Shown piece after piece: positions 8,261 to 17,637 of a DNA stretch of 64,000 nucleotides. The DNA comes from Dokdonella_A sp966248875 (GTDB lineage: Bacteria > Pseudomonadota > Gammaproteobacteria > Xanthomonadales > Rhodanobacteraceae), in assembly GCA_966248875.1 (NCBI GenBank), contig CBINBI010000010.1, positions 4,148 through 68,147 of the forward strand, written 5' to 3'. Position numbers and translations under genes: made by a program. A model generated the notes under the pieces. It was not told the DNA's origin, searched no databases, and saw only the letters and a list, made by a program, of their open reading frames with translations. The stretch's first letter is position 1, and each line of letters starts with the position of its first letter.

Positions 8261-8935
8261 TCAGACGGCCGCAACGCTCGCGTGCATGGCCCCGATCACC
8301 GCGCGATAGTCCTTCTCGCCGAAGATCGCAGAGCCCGCGACGAACGTATCCGCGCCGGCGCGGGCGATCTCGGCGATGTTGTCGCGCTTCACGCCGCCGT
8401 CGATCTCGAGGCGGATGTCGCGCCCGCTGGCGTCGATGCGCTCGCGCGCGGCGCGCAGCTTGGCAAGCGCGGACGGGATGAAGCTCTGGCCGCCGAACCC
8501 AGGGTTGACCGACATGATCAGCACGAGATCGAGCTTGTCGAGCACGTAGTCGAGATACGAGAGAGGCGTCGCCGGATTGAAGACGAGCCCGGCCTTGCAG
8601 CCCGAGGCCTTGATCAGCTGGATCGTGCGGTCGATGTGCTCGCTCGCTTCGGGATGGAAGCTGATGACGCTGGCGCCCGCCTTGGCGAAGTCGGGCACGA
8701 TGCGATCGACCGGCTTCACCATCAGGTGGACGTCGATCGGCACCTCGACGCCATGCTTGCGCAGGGCCTCGCAGACCAGCGGTCCGATGGTGAGGTTCGG
8801 CACGTAATGGTTGTCCATCACGTCGAAATGAATCCATTCGGCGCCGGCGGCGACCACGGCGTCGACTTCCTCGCCGAGGCGCGCGAAGTCGGCCGAGAGG
8901 ATCGAAGGTGCGATGACGGTCGATTGCCTGGCCAC
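8261..8935 (-). CDS. rpe: Ribulose-phosphate 3-epimerase
   Basis: Interconverts ribulose-5-phosphate and xylulose-5-phosphate in the pentose phosphate pathway. The 224-residue TIM barrel has the usual length and motifs: APSILSADFARLGEEV at the N-terminus, HFDVMDNHYVPNLTIGP with the metal-site His and Asp, LMVKPVDR, VNPGFGGQSFIPSAL, LEIDGGVK and GADTFVAGSAIFG. The start is GTG with a GGGAGA site upstream. It is followed immediately by the HicBA remnant, whose 5' end abuts the rpe stop. Confidence 0.95.
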   Translation of the reverse strand: MARQSTVIAPSILSADFARLGEEVDAVVAAGAEWIHFDVMDNHYVPNLTIGPLVCEALRKHGVEVPIDVHLMVKPVDRIVPDFAKAGASVISFHPEASEHIDRTIQLIKASGCKAGLVFNPATPLSYLDYVLDKLDLVLIMSVNPGFGGQSFIPSALAKLRAARERIDASGRDIRLEIDGGVKRDNIAEIARAGADTFVAGSAIFGEKDYRAVIGAMHASVAAV

Positions 8936-8975
8936 GGTTCATCTCCCAGCGGACTTGCGTGCGCTCGCCAGCAGC

Positions 8976-9055
8976 GTCATTCCCGCGCAAGCCGGAATCC
9001 GGCTTTGGTCTGGCGTGCTGATCAAAGCGGGTTCCGGCCTTCGCCGGAACGACGG
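8976..9055. repeat. REP-like paired palindromic element
   Basis: Between djlA and rpe, two convergent arms (CGTCATTCCCGCGCAAGCC at 8976 onward, and GGTTCCGGCCTTCGCCGGAA ending near 9050) form a BIME-like inverted pair about 80 bp long. Each arm is itself partly palindromic. This is a typical intergenic REP arrangement and may stabilise or end the djlA transcript. Copy number elsewhere cannot be judged from this window. Confidence 0.65.
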
Positions 9056-9110
9056 AAACTAGCGTAAGCCATCGCCGGCAGCCTGTCTTATGGCTGCCGA
9101 CAACCGATTG

Positions 9111-9887
9111 CTATTTGAAGCCGCGTTCGGCCTTGATGCGCTCGTAAGCCGCATTGATCTCCCGCGCGCGTTCCTCGGCGCGGTGCTTGAGCTCATCCGG
9201 CACGTCGCCGAGCTTGTCCGGGTGGTGCTGGCTCATCAGCTTGCGATAGGCGCGCTTGATCTCGCGTTCGCTGGCGCTGCGATCGAGACCGAGCACGGTG
9301 TACGGGTCGGCGCGCGGCGTGCCTTGCGGCGGCGGCCGTGCGCCGGGACCGCGCGACGGGCCCGGCGGGGCGTAGCCTTTCATCGCGGAAAGCGCGGCGA
9401 GCTCGTGCTCGCTGACGCCGAGCCCGAAGCACAGCCTGCGCACGAGCGCGAGCTTGGCGTCGGCCAGCGCGCCCTCGGCATGAACGAGGTCGAGCAGGAG
9501 GTCGAGCACGAGAAACGCGAGGTCGCGCCGCCCGCCGCACCAGCGCCTGAGTTCGGCGATGGCGAGCTGCACGTCGAAGCCCGGCTGCTTGCCGGCGTTG
9601 AAACGGTCGATCGCGGCGCGCCGCTGCGCCGCATCGAGGCGCAGGCGCGCCATCAGCGATTCGGCCGCGGCGATCTCGACTTCGGAGACGCGCCCGTCAG
9701 ACTTCGACAGCGCGCCGGCGAACGCGAACAAGGGCTCGATGAAGCCGCTGCCCATCGACGGCGGCCGGAGCTGCGTCATCGCGATATCGAAGAAATGGCC
9801 GACGAGCACGCCGATCAGAAGGCCGAGCGGGCTGTGGAACAGGACGAGGCCGACGAGCGCGCCGATCAGCTTGCCGCCGATTCTCAC
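9111..9887 (-). CDS. djlA: DjlA-type membrane-anchored J-domain co-chaperone
   Basis: A 258-residue co-chaperone of DnaK anchored in the inner membrane. Residues 1-35 form the single N-terminal membrane segment rich in Gly and Leu (GGKLIGALVGLVLF). A TerB-like helical domain covers about 50-160. The C-terminal J domain (about 190-255) contains YTVLGLDRSASEREIKRAYR and the essential HPD motif in SQHHPDKLG. The domain order matches E. coli DjlA. The start is GTG, overlapping the stop of the upstream cytochrome gene in a GTGA, so the pair is translationally coupled. Confidence 0.9.
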   Translation of the reverse strand: MRIGGKLIGALVGLVLFHSPLGLLIGVLVGHFFDIAMTQLRPPSMGSGFIEPLFAFAGALSKSDGRVSEVEIAAAESLMARLRLDAAQRRAAIDRFNAGKQPGFDVQLAIAELRRWCGGRRDLAFLVLDLLLDLVHAEGALADAKLALVRRLCFGLGVSEHELAALSAMKGYAPPGPSRGPGARPPPQGTPRADPYTVLGLDRSASEREIKRAYRKLMSQHHPDKLGDVPDELKHRAEERAREINAAYERIKAERGFK

Positions 9888-10195
9888 CGCGAATCTCCGC
9901 CGTCGCGCCTCTGCGCGGCATACCAGTCGGCGAGCGCGGCGATATCGGCATCGGACAGCGCGCCCGATGCGGCGCGCATCGCGGCAGCCCGACGCTCACC
10001 GCTCCGGTACTGGCGCAAAGCCGCGACGAGATAGTCGCGGTCCTGACCGGCGAGGTGCGGAATGCCCTTGGCTGTCGCGACGCCGCTCTCGCCGTGGCAG
10101 GCCGCGCACAGCCCGAGCCGTGCCGGCTTCGGCGGCTGGGCATGAACGGCGGTCGCGGACAGCAGCGCCGCCAGGATGGCCGGGAGCGGGGACAT
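9884..10195 (-). CDS. Periplasmic class I c-type cytochrome
   Basis: A 103-residue monoheme cytochrome c. Residues 1-19 form a signal peptide ending AVHA. The heme attachment motif CAACH is at about residues 30-34, and the distal methionine is likely in the RAAAMRAASG segment. It resembles the small cytochrome c553/c4-like electron carriers. It overlaps djlA by 4 nt and is divergent from purC. A redox partner is not evident from context. Confidence 0.85.
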   Translation of the reverse strand: MSPLPAILAALLSATAVHAQPPKPARLGLCAACHGESGVATAKGIPHLAGQDRDYLVAALRQYRSGERRAAAMRAASGALSDADIAALADWYAAQRRDGGDSR

Positions 10196-10310
10196 CGGAA
10201 GCCTTCCGGGAAGATGCCCGCGATTTTACCAAGACGCCTCTTCGCGAAACGCGGGCCGGGAAGCGACTCGCCACCGCCGGTGACCCTCGCGAATGCACGC
10301 GCCGCACCGC

Positions 10311-10316
10311 TACAAT
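10311..10316 (+). promoter_or_regulatory. Possible -10 element (TACAAT) of purC
   Basis: TACAAT lies 30 nt upstream of the purC GTG in the gap divergent from the cytochrome gene. No convincing -35 is placed at 16-18 nt; the nearest TGAC is too far. It is offered only as a candidate. Confidence 0.3.
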
Positions 10317-10345
10317 GCACCGCTCGCCCCTGCCGAGCGACGCGC

Positions 10346-11242
10346 GTGCCGACCACTCTTTCCGAATCGAGCCTGCCGGGCCTGGATCTCATCCATCGCG
10401 GCAAGGTGCGCGACGTCTACGCCCTGTCGAACGACAAGCTGCTCATCGTCGCGAGCGACCGGCTGAGCGCGTTCGACGTCGTGCTGCCCGATCCGATTCC
10501 CGGCAAGGGAGAGATGCTGACGCAGATCTCGAACTTCTGGTTCTCGCGCACGGCCGGGCTGATGCCGAATCACCTCACCGGTACGCCGGTCTCGAGCGTG
10601 CTGCCGCCCGGCACCGACCTCGCGCTTTACGCCAAGCGCAGCGTGGTCGCGAAGCGGCTGAAGCCGGTGCCGATCGAGGCGATCGCACGCGGCTATCTGA
10701 TCGGATCGGGCTGGAAGGACTATCAGGCCACGGGCTCGCTCTGCGGCATCAGGCTGCCGGCCGGGCTGCGCCTCGCGGAGAAGCTTCCCGAACCGATCTT
10801 CACGCCTTCGACCAAGGCCGCCCCGGGATCGCACGACGAGAACATCGGCTTCGACCGCGTCGTCGCGACCATCGGCGCCGATCTCGCCGAGCAGGTGCGC
10901 GCGGCGACGCTCGCGATCTACCGCTTCGCGGCGGAGCACGCCGCCGATCGCGGCATCCTGATAGCCGACACGAAACTCGAGTTCGGCACGGACGCGGCCG
11001 GCACGCTGTACGTCATGGACGAGATGCTGACGCCGGATTCCTCGCGCTTCTGGCCGGCCGACGAATACCGCGTTGGCACCAGCCCGCCGAGCTACGACAA
11101 GCAGTTCGTGCGCGACTATCTCGAAACGCTGGACTGGAACAAGACCGCGTCGGGCCCGCGGCTGCCACGCGAAGTCATCGAAGGCACGGCGATGAAGTAC
11201 GCCGAAGCGCTGCGGCGGCTGGCGGGCATTGTGCTGGACTGA
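10346..11242 (+). CDS. purC: Phosphoribosylaminoimidazole-succinocarboxamide synthase
   Basis: ATP-dependent ligation of CAIR and aspartate to SAICAR in purine synthesis. The 298-residue product is of the longer SAICAR synthetase type. It shows GLDLIHRGKVRDVYAL, the nucleotide-binding SDRLSAFDVVLPDPIPGKG, EAIARGYLIGSGWKDY, DTKLEFG and DEMLTPDSSRFWP. The GTG at 10346 is chosen because it gives the family N-terminus (VPTTLSESSLPGLDLIHRGK); the frame is open further upstream but that stretch has no purC-like sequence. It stands alone with respect to other pur genes. Confidence 0.93.
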   Translation: MPTTLSESSLPGLDLIHRGKVRDVYALSNDKLLIVASDRLSAFDVVLPDPIPGKGEMLTQISNFWFSRTAGLMPNHLTGTPVSSVLPPGTDLALYAKRSVVAKRLKPVPIEAIARGYLIGSGWKDYQATGSLCGIRLPAGLRLAEKLPEPIFTPSTKAAPGSHDENIGFDRVVATIGADLAEQVRAATLAIYRFAAEHAADRGILIADTKLEFGTDAAGTLYVMDEMLTPDSSRFWPADEYRVGTSPPSYDKQFVRDYLETLDWNKTASGPRLPREVIEGTAMKYAEALRRLAGIVLD

Positions 11243-11336
11243 TGCGAATTTCCTTCTCCCGCACCCCGCACCGGAGAGGAGAACGACTTGTGCGCCGCGT
11301 ATTTGCGTGAGCGCGAGCGCAGCGTAGATTCGCGAC

Positions 11337-11801
11337 ATGCGCAGTATTCACGACTGGTTCGAAAGCTACAGCGGGGATCACCAGAACCCCGTCAATCGCG
11401 CGATTCACTGGGTGTGCGTGCCGGCGATCCTCTGGTCCGTAATCGCGGCGCTCTGGGTGCTGCCGGTGCCCGCGTCGCTCGGTAAGCCCGGCCTCTGGTG
11501 CGGACTGCTGATGGTCGCGGTGCTGACGTTCTACTGGCACCTGTCGCGTCCGCTCGGCGCGGCGATGATCATGCTGTTCATCGCGCTTGCGCTGCTCGCG
11601 CACGTCCTGCACGGCGTGCTCGGCCCCGCAGGACTGCTCGAGCTTGCGATCGGCATCTTCGTCGCCGCATGGATCGGGCAGTTCATCGGTCACCTGATCG
11701 AAGGGCGGCGGCCGTCGTTCTTCACCGATCTCGCCTATCTTCTGATCGGGCCGGCCTGGCTGATGGCCAAGCTGATGCGGCGGATCGGCGTGGCGTATTG
11801 A
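11337..11801 (+). CDS. Mpo1/YGL010w-like (DUF962) membrane protein
   Basis: A 154-residue integral membrane protein with four or five hydrophobic helices. It carries the DUF962/Mpo1 pattern: an N-terminal WFESYSGDHQNPVNRAIHWV with conserved His residues, a central WHLSRPLG, and a later WIGQFIGHLIEGRRPSF. The yeast homologue Mpo1 is an iron-dependent dioxygenase acting on 2-hydroxy fatty acids; the His residues fit that, but the bacterial substrate is inferred. It follows purC by 94 nt, the gap holding a CTTCTCCC...GGAGAGG hairpin remnant. Confidence 0.8.
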   Translation: MRSIHDWFESYSGDHQNPVNRAIHWVCVPAILWSVIAALWVLPVPASLGKPGLWCGLLMVAVLTFYWHLSRPLGAAMIMLFIALALLAHVLHGVLGPAGLLELAIGIFVAAWIGQFIGHLIEGRRPSFFTDLAYLLIGPAWLMAKLMRRIGVAY

Positions 11802-11906
11802 TCGCCAGCCGTCGTCGCGGCTCGCGCACACGGCACGAGCGCGACAGCCAATCGTTCTCCTTGCCGAGAAGGCGCGCGCGGCAGCGAAAGCCGCGCTTGC
11901 GTGGTG

Positions 11907-14030
11907 TTACTGTCCCGAGGGATCGGGCGCGATGACCGCGGGATTGCCGACGAGAACCGCCGTGCCGCCGCTCGCGACCATGCTGGCCATCTCGCCCTGC
12001 ATCTCCGCCGTCGCCGCCGGAAAGTCGGTGGGATCGAGGAGTGATCCGTGCTCGCCCTGGAGGAAACGCACGGCGCCGCGGATGTCCTCGCCCGACTGCA
12101 CCGAGTGCGTGATCGCACCGAGGCCGTAGGCGGCGATCAAGGGCTCGGTGCCCGACAGCGGAGCACCCGGCACGCTGTTGGGAATCACCTGGTCGGACGG
12201 GATGTCGCCGCTGCCGACGACTTCCTGCATCAGCAGCCGCTTGCCTGCCGCCGAAGCGATGTTGAAGTTGATCGGATCGCCGGAGTCGACCACCGTCTGC
12301 GCCGCGACCATGAACGCATCATAGTCCGGCGTCCCGGCTTCGACGCCCGCCGCCGCGAGGCCGGCGCGGATGCGCGGCCCGAACGTGGGCGAGCCGTCGA
12401 GCAGGCGCGCGATGCCGCCGCCCGGTACGTTCAGCACGCCGACGTTCACGTGCGGATCGATCGAGACGAACATCGTGCCGACGATGCTGCCGAGCGACTG
12501 GCCGACGAAATGGATGCGATCCGGATCGAAATCGGTACCCGCGGAGTAGTGCATCGAAGGAATCGCGTGCGCGAGCTGCATCAGGTCCGCAACGCCCTGG
12601 CGCAGGTTGTCACGCGAGGTGAGCAAGCTGGAAAGGTTGATGAACCACGCTCCGGACGGATCGATGGCGCCGTCCGGCCCCGGCTCGCCGGTGCCGTTGT
12701 TCTCGAGATCGAGATCGAACGTGCGCTCCTTCGCGCCGAGCTGCGCGAACGGCGTGTTGCCGATGTAGAACGGGTTCGCGGTGTCGGTAAGGCCGTGCAG
12801 CGGCAGATCGATCGCGACGGCGGCGAAGCCCTGCGACGCGAGCGTTGCCGCGATCGCGAAGATATCGGTGCGGTTGCGCGTGATGCCGTGCTGGAAGATC
12901 ACGATCGGCCATCCGGACACCGGCTTGCTCCGTCCCGAGCGCGAATTCGGAACCGTCACGATCATCGGCACGCTCTGCATCGACGTCGCGACCGGCAGCG
13001 GATTGCAGTATGTGATGTTGGTCGAGGCGGGATCGAGACCGAAGCCCGCGCACTGCGGGATGTACGCGCCGGCGCCGGCGTGCCAGAACTGGTTGAGCGG
13101 CGCGATCGGATTCGCCTCGCTCGGTGCCGAGAGGTAGTACGGCAGGTCGATCGTGCCGATGTAGATGTCGGCCACGGGCGGCAGGCCGAGGCCGAGGTCG
13201 GCGAGCGTGCTGCCGGTCGGCGCGAGATGCGTGGTCGCCGACGGCGACTGCTCGACGACGGCCGCGAGCGCCTGCAACGAGACGGTCGTCGACTGCGTCG
13301 TCATGACCCACGACAGCGCGATCGAGCCGGCCGGAATGCCGGCGGCAACGGCGGCGGCTTCCTGCGCGTTCGTGAGCTGGCGCAGCGGCTCGAGCGCGCA
13401 GGCCTGCGAGGCCGGCAGCGCCGCGACGGTGGACTGCCCGCCGTCGCAGAGCGGCGTCGTGCGCTGCGCCAGCAGATACGGCAGCGAGGCGCGGATCGGC
13501 TCGCCGTTGGCGGCCTGCACGCCGGTCGTGATCACCGCCATGTACGAGGTCATCTGCTGCAGTGGACGCGTCGGAACGATCGCGAGCGTGCGCCCGTCCG
13601 CGCCGGCCGGGACGGCGACGTACTCGTCGAGCGGCGCGAGCTCGCGCACGACGCCGGTGACCGCGCCGCCAGGGCCGCTGAGCTCCACTTCGAACACGTG
13701 CACATTCGGTGCGACCGAAGCGGGAAGCAGCGGCATGTTGAACGTGGTCGTCCACGGCGCCGTCGTGCTGAAGCCGTCGAGCGCGCTCATTGCGACCTTG
13801 GGGTCGCCGAAATCGGCGGGGTCCTCAGCCGGGATGTTGAGCGTCAGGTCCGTGCTGCCGAGCAGCAGCAGGTTGCTTGGAAACGGCACGATGCCGTTGG
13901 CGGGATCGAATGTCGCGACCGGGTGCAGCGGCACCGGCGCGGTGTAATCGAACGCGCGGGCCTCGCGAACGGTGCACACGGACAGAAGCGACGACGCGAC
14001 GACCGCGGCCGTGATCAAGCGGATCTGCAT
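11907..14030 (-). CDS. Secreted Pla-1/cef-like alpha/beta-hydrolase (lipase family)
   Basis: A large exported alpha/beta-hydrolase related to the bacterial virulence-factor lipase (Pla-1/cef) family, expected to cleave lipids outside the cytoplasm. The ATG at 14030 gives a 707-residue protein with a signal peptide ending AREARA; an ATG eight codons upstream is possible but less signal-like. The N-terminal domain is the beta-rich one of this family. The catalytic half shows the oxyanion-type IVIFQHGITRNRTD, the nucleophile elbow GQSLGS, and a late GEHGSLLDP that probably supplies the catalytic His. Unlike several other exported proteins here, it lacks the FADGFE-type tail. Substrate specificity is unknown. 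Confidence 0.8.
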   Translation of the reverse strand: MQIRLITAAVVASSLLSVCTVREARAFDYTAPVPLHPVATFDPANGIVPFPSNLLLLGSTDLTLNIPAEDPADFGDPKVAMSALDGFSTTAPWTTTFNMPLLPASVAPNVHVFEVELSGPGGAVTGVVRELAPLDEYVAVPAGADGRTLAIVPTRPLQQMTSYMAVITTGVQAANGEPIRASLPYLLAQRTTPLCDGGQSTVAALPASQACALEPLRQLTNAQEAAAVAAGIPAGSIALSWVMTTQSTTVSLQALAAVVEQSPSATTHLAPTGSTLADLGLGLPPVADIYIGTIDLPYYLSAPSEANPIAPLNQFWHAGAGAYIPQCAGFGLDPASTNITYCNPLPVATSMQSVPMIVTVPNSRSGRSKPVSGWPIVIFQHGITRNRTDIFAIAATLASQGFAAVAIDLPLHGLTDTANPFYIGNTPFAQLGAKERTFDLDLENNGTGEPGPDGAIDPSGAWFINLSSLLTSRDNLRQGVADLMQLAHAIPSMHYSAGTDFDPDRIHFVGQSLGSIVGTMFVSIDPHVNVGVLNVPGGGIARLLDGSPTFGPRIRAGLAAAGVEAGTPDYDAFMVAAQTVVDSGDPINFNIASAAGKRLLMQEVVGSGDIPSDQVIPNSVPGAPLSGTEPLIAAYGLGAITHSVQSGEDIRGAVRFLQGEHGSLLDPTDFPAATAEMQGEMASMVASGGTAVLVGNPAVIAPDPSGQ

Positions 14031-14168
14031 GACTGCACCTTCGGAGAACCCCAAGTCGAGGGCATCTTAGGCGGTTCAAACGCGCGTTGGCAACGCTGCA
14101 CCGCGGCGAGGAAGCCGCGTTCTCGGCGATTGCCGCGCAGCACCACCGCCGCCGGCGATCGGCGTTGT

Positions 14169-15044
14169 TCAGGGCAGCGCCGGCGTCGTCCAGTCCGCTG
14201 GCGTCGGGCGGAAATCGCGCGGCGCCCAGCCGAAATCGGCGGCCGCAGCCGCATCGTCGACCACAAGATCTTCGCGCAGTCGTTCCAGCGCCGCGCGGCT
14301 GGCCGCGCGAAACGCCGCCGGACGGAACGGCAGCGCGGCGCCGATGCGCGCCAGCGCGACCGGCAGCGGCAGTGCGATCGTCGCGAACGGCAGCGACTCG
14401 CGCACGCGTGCCAGCATCACGCCGAACGCGACGCGCTCGCCGCCGCCGACCTCGTACACACGTTGCCGCAACCGGCTCGCATGCGCGAGCGCGACGCAAG
14501 CGCCCGCGAGATCGTCCGCGTGCACCGGCTGGCGCAAGCCACGCGCCGGCGCCACATACGGAAACACGCGTGTGCGACGGGCGAAGCGCGTGATCGGCGT
14601 CAGGCTCCGGTCGAGGCCGGCGCCATAGATCAGCGTGGGCCGCAGCACGACCGATGCGACGCCGCGCGCATCGGCCGCGGCGGCGAGCCTGCGCTCGGCT
14701 TCGCGGAGGCGCTCGGCCAGCGCCCGCTCCGCGGGATCCACCGACGCCTTTTTCGTCTCGGCGCTCGATGATCCGATCGCCACCACGCGCGCAGCTTGGG
14801 CATCAGCGCTTACCGCGAACCAGGCCGCGAAGGCTTCGAGCGGTCCCAGGCTGAAGATGGTATCGGCAGCCGGCAGCGCGGGCACGCGCGACGGAAGCTC
14901 TCCGAGCACCCAGCGCAGCGCCGGGTGCGTGCTGGTGCGCACCTCACGGCTGAGCGCGACGACCTCGTGTCCCTCAGCGAGCAGGCGCGGCAGCAGGAAG
15001 CGCCCGACCGCGCCGCTGGCGCCGAAGACGACCGAGACCGGCAT
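14169..15044 (-). CDS. NAD(P)-binding epimerase/dehydratase-like protein
   Basis: A 291-residue extended short-chain dehydrogenase-like protein. The N-terminus has the Rossmann motif FGASGAVGRFLLPRL, followed by LRPTLIYGAG and a PVHADDLAGACV block, as in NAD-dependent epimerases. The usual YxxxK catalytic pair is not clear (ERALAERLREAE at the expected place), so it may bind nucleotide without classical dehydrogenase chemistry. It lies 23 nt downstream of a histidine kinase gene and probably belongs to its operon. Confidence 0.7.
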   Translation of the reverse strand: MPVSVVFGASGAVGRFLLPRLLAEGHEVVALSREVRTSTHPALRWVLGELPSRVPALPAADTIFSLGPLEAFAAWFAVSADAQAARVVAIGSSSAETKKASVDPAERALAERLREAERRLAAAADARGVASVVLRPTLIYGAGLDRSLTPITRFARRTRVFPYVAPARGLRQPVHADDLAGACVALAHASRLRQRVYEVGGGERVAFGVMLARVRESLPFATIALPLPVALARIGAALPFRPAAFRAASRAALERLREDLVVDDAAAAADFGWAPRDFRPTPADWTTPALP

Positions 15045-15067
15045 CGCGGATGCGCTCGCGCGCGCCC

Positions 15068-16081
15068 CTAGTGCGCGGCTGCGCCGGGTTGCACCGGCAG
15101 CAGCACCGTGAACACCGAACCGGTGCCCGGCTTCGAGCGCACGCGGATCGATCCGCCTAGCCGCCCGACGATCTGACGCACGACGGTGAGCCCGATGCCG
15201 CCGGCCCCGTCGGCGGATTTCGTGGTCACGAACGGCTCGAAGATCACCGGCAGCATCTCCTCGGAAATCCCCGGGCCGGTGTCGGCGACGTCGATCTCGA
15301 CCTGGTGCCCCGCCGCGCGCGTCGCGACGCTGAGGCGTCCGCTGCCGTTCATCGCCTCGCTCGCGTTGTTGATGAGATGCAGGAACACCTGCGCGAGCGC
15401 GCCGGGCTCCGCGGTGACCTTCGGCAGCTCGCGGTAGTCGCGCACGATCTCGACGCGGCCGCGCAGGCGCCGCTCGGCGAGGCGCAGCGCGTGATCGATA
15501 CTGAGATTGACGTCGACCGGCTGCGCGCCGGCAGGATCGGCGGGCGCGAACTGCGACAGGCTCTGCGTCAGCGCGCCGATGTCGCGCAGGCTTTCAGCGG
15601 CCGTTTCCAGCATGTGCCGCGATTCGTCGAGCGCGGAGCTCTTCTCGAGATTCGCACGGGCCTCGAACAGCGCGCGCCGTGCGCCTTCGACGTGCAGCAC
15701 CAGCTTGTCCAGGCTCGCCTTGTCGGCGCCGAAGATCAGCTCGACCGGCTGCAGGCAGTACTGCACGGCCTCGTCATAACGCTTGACCAGCGTGCGGTAG
15801 TCGACGAGTTGGCGCGCGGCGTGGTCAACCTGGCTGCGCACCGACGCGAGCGGCGCATCGAGCTCGTGCGCCGTCGCGCTCAGAAGGCGTCCCAGCGGCG
15901 CGAGGCCGGCCGATCCCACCGCCTGCTCCTGATTCGCGCGCATCGCCTCGGTCGCGTTCTCGGCCTCGATCCTGGCGAAACGGAGCTGCGTCGCGAGCGC
16001 GCGCTCGGCCGCGAGCTGGCGCGCGAGCCAGACGGCGACGCCGATCGCGACGATTGCGATGATCCAGCCGAGCCACATCAT
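15068..16081 (-). CDS. Sensor histidine kinase lacking an obvious regulator partner
   Basis: A 337-residue membrane-anchored kinase. One N-terminal transmembrane helix (WIIAIVAIGVAVWLA) is followed by a coiled-coil linker and a dimerisation region with the phosphoacceptor motif ATAHELDAPLASVR. The ATP-binding domain shows an N-box (HLINNASEAM), DTGPGI, FEPFVTTK, GGIGLTVVRQIV and GTGSVFTVLLP. It resembles kinases that regulate NtrC-type proteins, but there is no response regulator beside it and almost no periplasmic sensor. It sits 41 nt downstream of an antiporter gene and may sense through it; that is inference. Confidence 0.85.
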   Translation of the reverse strand: MMWLGWIIAIVAIGVAVWLARQLAAERALATQLRFARIEAENATEAMRANQEQAVGSAGLAPLGRLLSATAHELDAPLASVRSQVDHAARQLVDYRTLVKRYDEAVQYCLQPVELIFGADKASLDKLVLHVEGARRALFEARANLEKSSALDESRHMLETAAESLRDIGALTQSLSQFAPADPAGAQPVDVNLSIDHALRLAERRLRGRVEIVRDYRELPKVTAEPGALAQVFLHLINNASEAMNGSGRLSVATRAAGHQVEIDVADTGPGISEEMLPVIFEPFVTTKSADGAGGIGLTVVRQIVGRLGGSIRVRSKPGTGSVFTVLLPVQPGAAAH

Positions 16082-16122
16082 GCCTCACCCCCCTTCGCAC
16101 GCGGCGCAAGTCCTCGCACCGC

Positions 16123-17079
16123 TCATGCTCCGCGCGTCCACCACGCCTCGCCGATCAGGAACAACGCATAGGCCGCCAGCAGGATCACGCCTTCGCGGCG
16201 CGAAAGCTCGCCGTCGCTCTTCATCATCGGATAGATCGCGACGGCGAGCACGATCAGCGCCGGAATCTCGACGTGCTGGAGCGAACGCGCCGCGCCGGGC
16301 GCCTGCCAGAGCGCGAGCACGCCGGCGAGCAGCAGCACGCCGCCGATCACGGCGCCGAACGCGTGGCCGATCGCGAAATCGCCCTGCCCGCGCCGCGCCG
16401 CGATCAGCGTCGACGGCACGCTGGACAGCGCAGTCGCCGCGCCGAGCGCGGTCAGGCCGATCACCACCGGCGAAACCGCGCACCAGGCCGCGATCGCCAC
16501 GGCACCCTCGACCAGCCACACCGCCGCGAACGGCAGGATCACGACGCCGACGACGACACGCGCCGTGTCGCGCCAGACCAGCATTGCGGTGCCGGTCGCC
16601 GAGGCGACCTCGTTGCGCATGTCCTCGTTCTCGCCGCGCGCAGCGCGGATCACGAGCACGGCGACGATGGCATAGCCGACGACGAGGACCGCGCCGTCGA
16701 TGGTGCCGAACTTCGCGTCCAGCGAAAGCAGCCAGAACAGCACGGCCGACGCGATCAGCGCCGGATTGGCGATTCCGAACAGCCTGAGCCGCGCACGCAG
16801 CGGCGCCGCCAGCGCGCAGATCCCAAGCACCAGGCCGATCTCGGCGATGCCGGCGCCGACGAGGTTGCCGAGCGCGAGCTCCGGCTGGCGCGCGAAGGCC
16901 GCCGCCAGCGTCACCGCCAGCGCCGGCACGACGGCGCCGAGCGCGGTCGCGGCGAGGCCGACGGCATAGCCGGACATACCGCTGCGCAGCGCAAGCCCGC
17001 TCGCGCCGCGCGCGAAACTGTCGGTTCCGAGCAGAAGCAGCACGGCACCCAACACGAAACTTCCGACCTGTGCGAGCAT
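16123..17079 (-). CDS. CaCA-family (YrbG-like) sodium/calcium exchanger
   Basis: A 318-residue membrane exchanger of the Ca2+:cation antiporter superfamily, with two homologous halves of five helices. The first alpha repeat contains GLAATALGAVVPALAVTLAAA and NLVGAGIAEIGLVLGI. The second has VIGLTALGAATALSSVPSTL and FAIGHAFGAVIGG. The first repeat lacks the acidic residue common at this position (VVPAL rather than TSLPE), so ion choice is uncertain. ATG 17079 is selected because of a strong upstream GGAGGAGAGGGG site; the frame stays open further upstream. Confidence 0.8.
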   Translation of the reverse strand: MLAQVGSFVLGAVLLLLGTDSFARGASGLALRSGMSGYAVGLAATALGAVVPALAVTLAAAFARQPELALGNLVGAGIAEIGLVLGICALAAPLRARLRLFGIANPALIASAVLFWLLSLDAKFGTIDGAVLVVGYAIVAVLVIRAARGENEDMRNEVASATGTAMLVWRDTARVVVGVVILPFAAVWLVEGAVAIAAWCAVSPVVIGLTALGAATALSSVPSTLIAARRGQGDFAIGHAFGAVIGGVLLLAGVLALWQAPGAARSLQHVEIPALIVLAVAIYPMMKSDGELSRREGVILLAAYALFLIGEAWWTRGA

Positions 17080-17272
17080 GTCCCCTCTCCTCCGGATCGG
17101 TCGCGTCCGGCGCAGTCTAGCCGGATGAGCGCGCCGGGCGATAACTTCAGCGCAATGGCCGGTGTGAGAGGATCGGCATCGGGCAGGGACGAGCTGGAAC
17201 CGCCGGTGCGCGGCATGCGCGGCGCGGTTCGAAAAAACGCTGGCTGCTCTCGCAACTCGACGCGGAGGCACG

Positions 17273-17632
17273 ATGATCGCTCGCATCTGGCGCGGTATCA
17301 CGCTCGCCGAAAAGGCGGACGCCTACATCGACTACCTGAACGAAACCGGCCTCAAGGATTACGCCAAGACGCCCGGCAACCAGGGCGTGACCGTGCTGCG
17401 CCGCCTTCAGGGCGAGCACTGCGAGATCGTGCTGATCTCGCTCTGGGACTCTATGGCCGCCGTGCGCGCGTTCGCCGGCGAGAACCCGGAGCGGTCGGTG
17501 TACTACCCCGAGGACGAGCAGTACCTGCTCGAGATGGAGCCGCTCGTGCGGCACTACGAAGTCGCCCATCGGATCATGCCCGGCGACATCGACACCGAGA
17601 ACATGCCGCCGATTTCGCGCGCGGAGCGGTAG
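17273..17632 (+). CDS. ABM-like (dimeric alpha/beta barrel) protein
   Basis: A 119-residue small protein with the antibiotic-biosynthesis-monooxygenase-like ferredoxin fold. It starts MIARIWRGITLAEKADAYIDYL, then GNQGVTVLRRLQGEHCEIVLISLW and VYYPEDEQYLLEMEPLVRHYEV. Such proteins are heme-degrading or quinone-modifying enzymes, or simply stress-linked binding proteins; the substrate here is not evident. GGAGG lies 5 nt before the ATG. Its stop is only 5 nt from that of the convergent ygeA. Confidence 0.65.
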   Translation: MIARIWRGITLAEKADAYIDYLNETGLKDYAKTPGNQGVTVLRRLQGEHCEIVLISLWDSMAAVRAFAGENPERSVYYPEDEQYLLEMEPLVRHYEVAHRIMPGDIDTENMPPISRAER

Positions 17633-17637
17633 CGGGC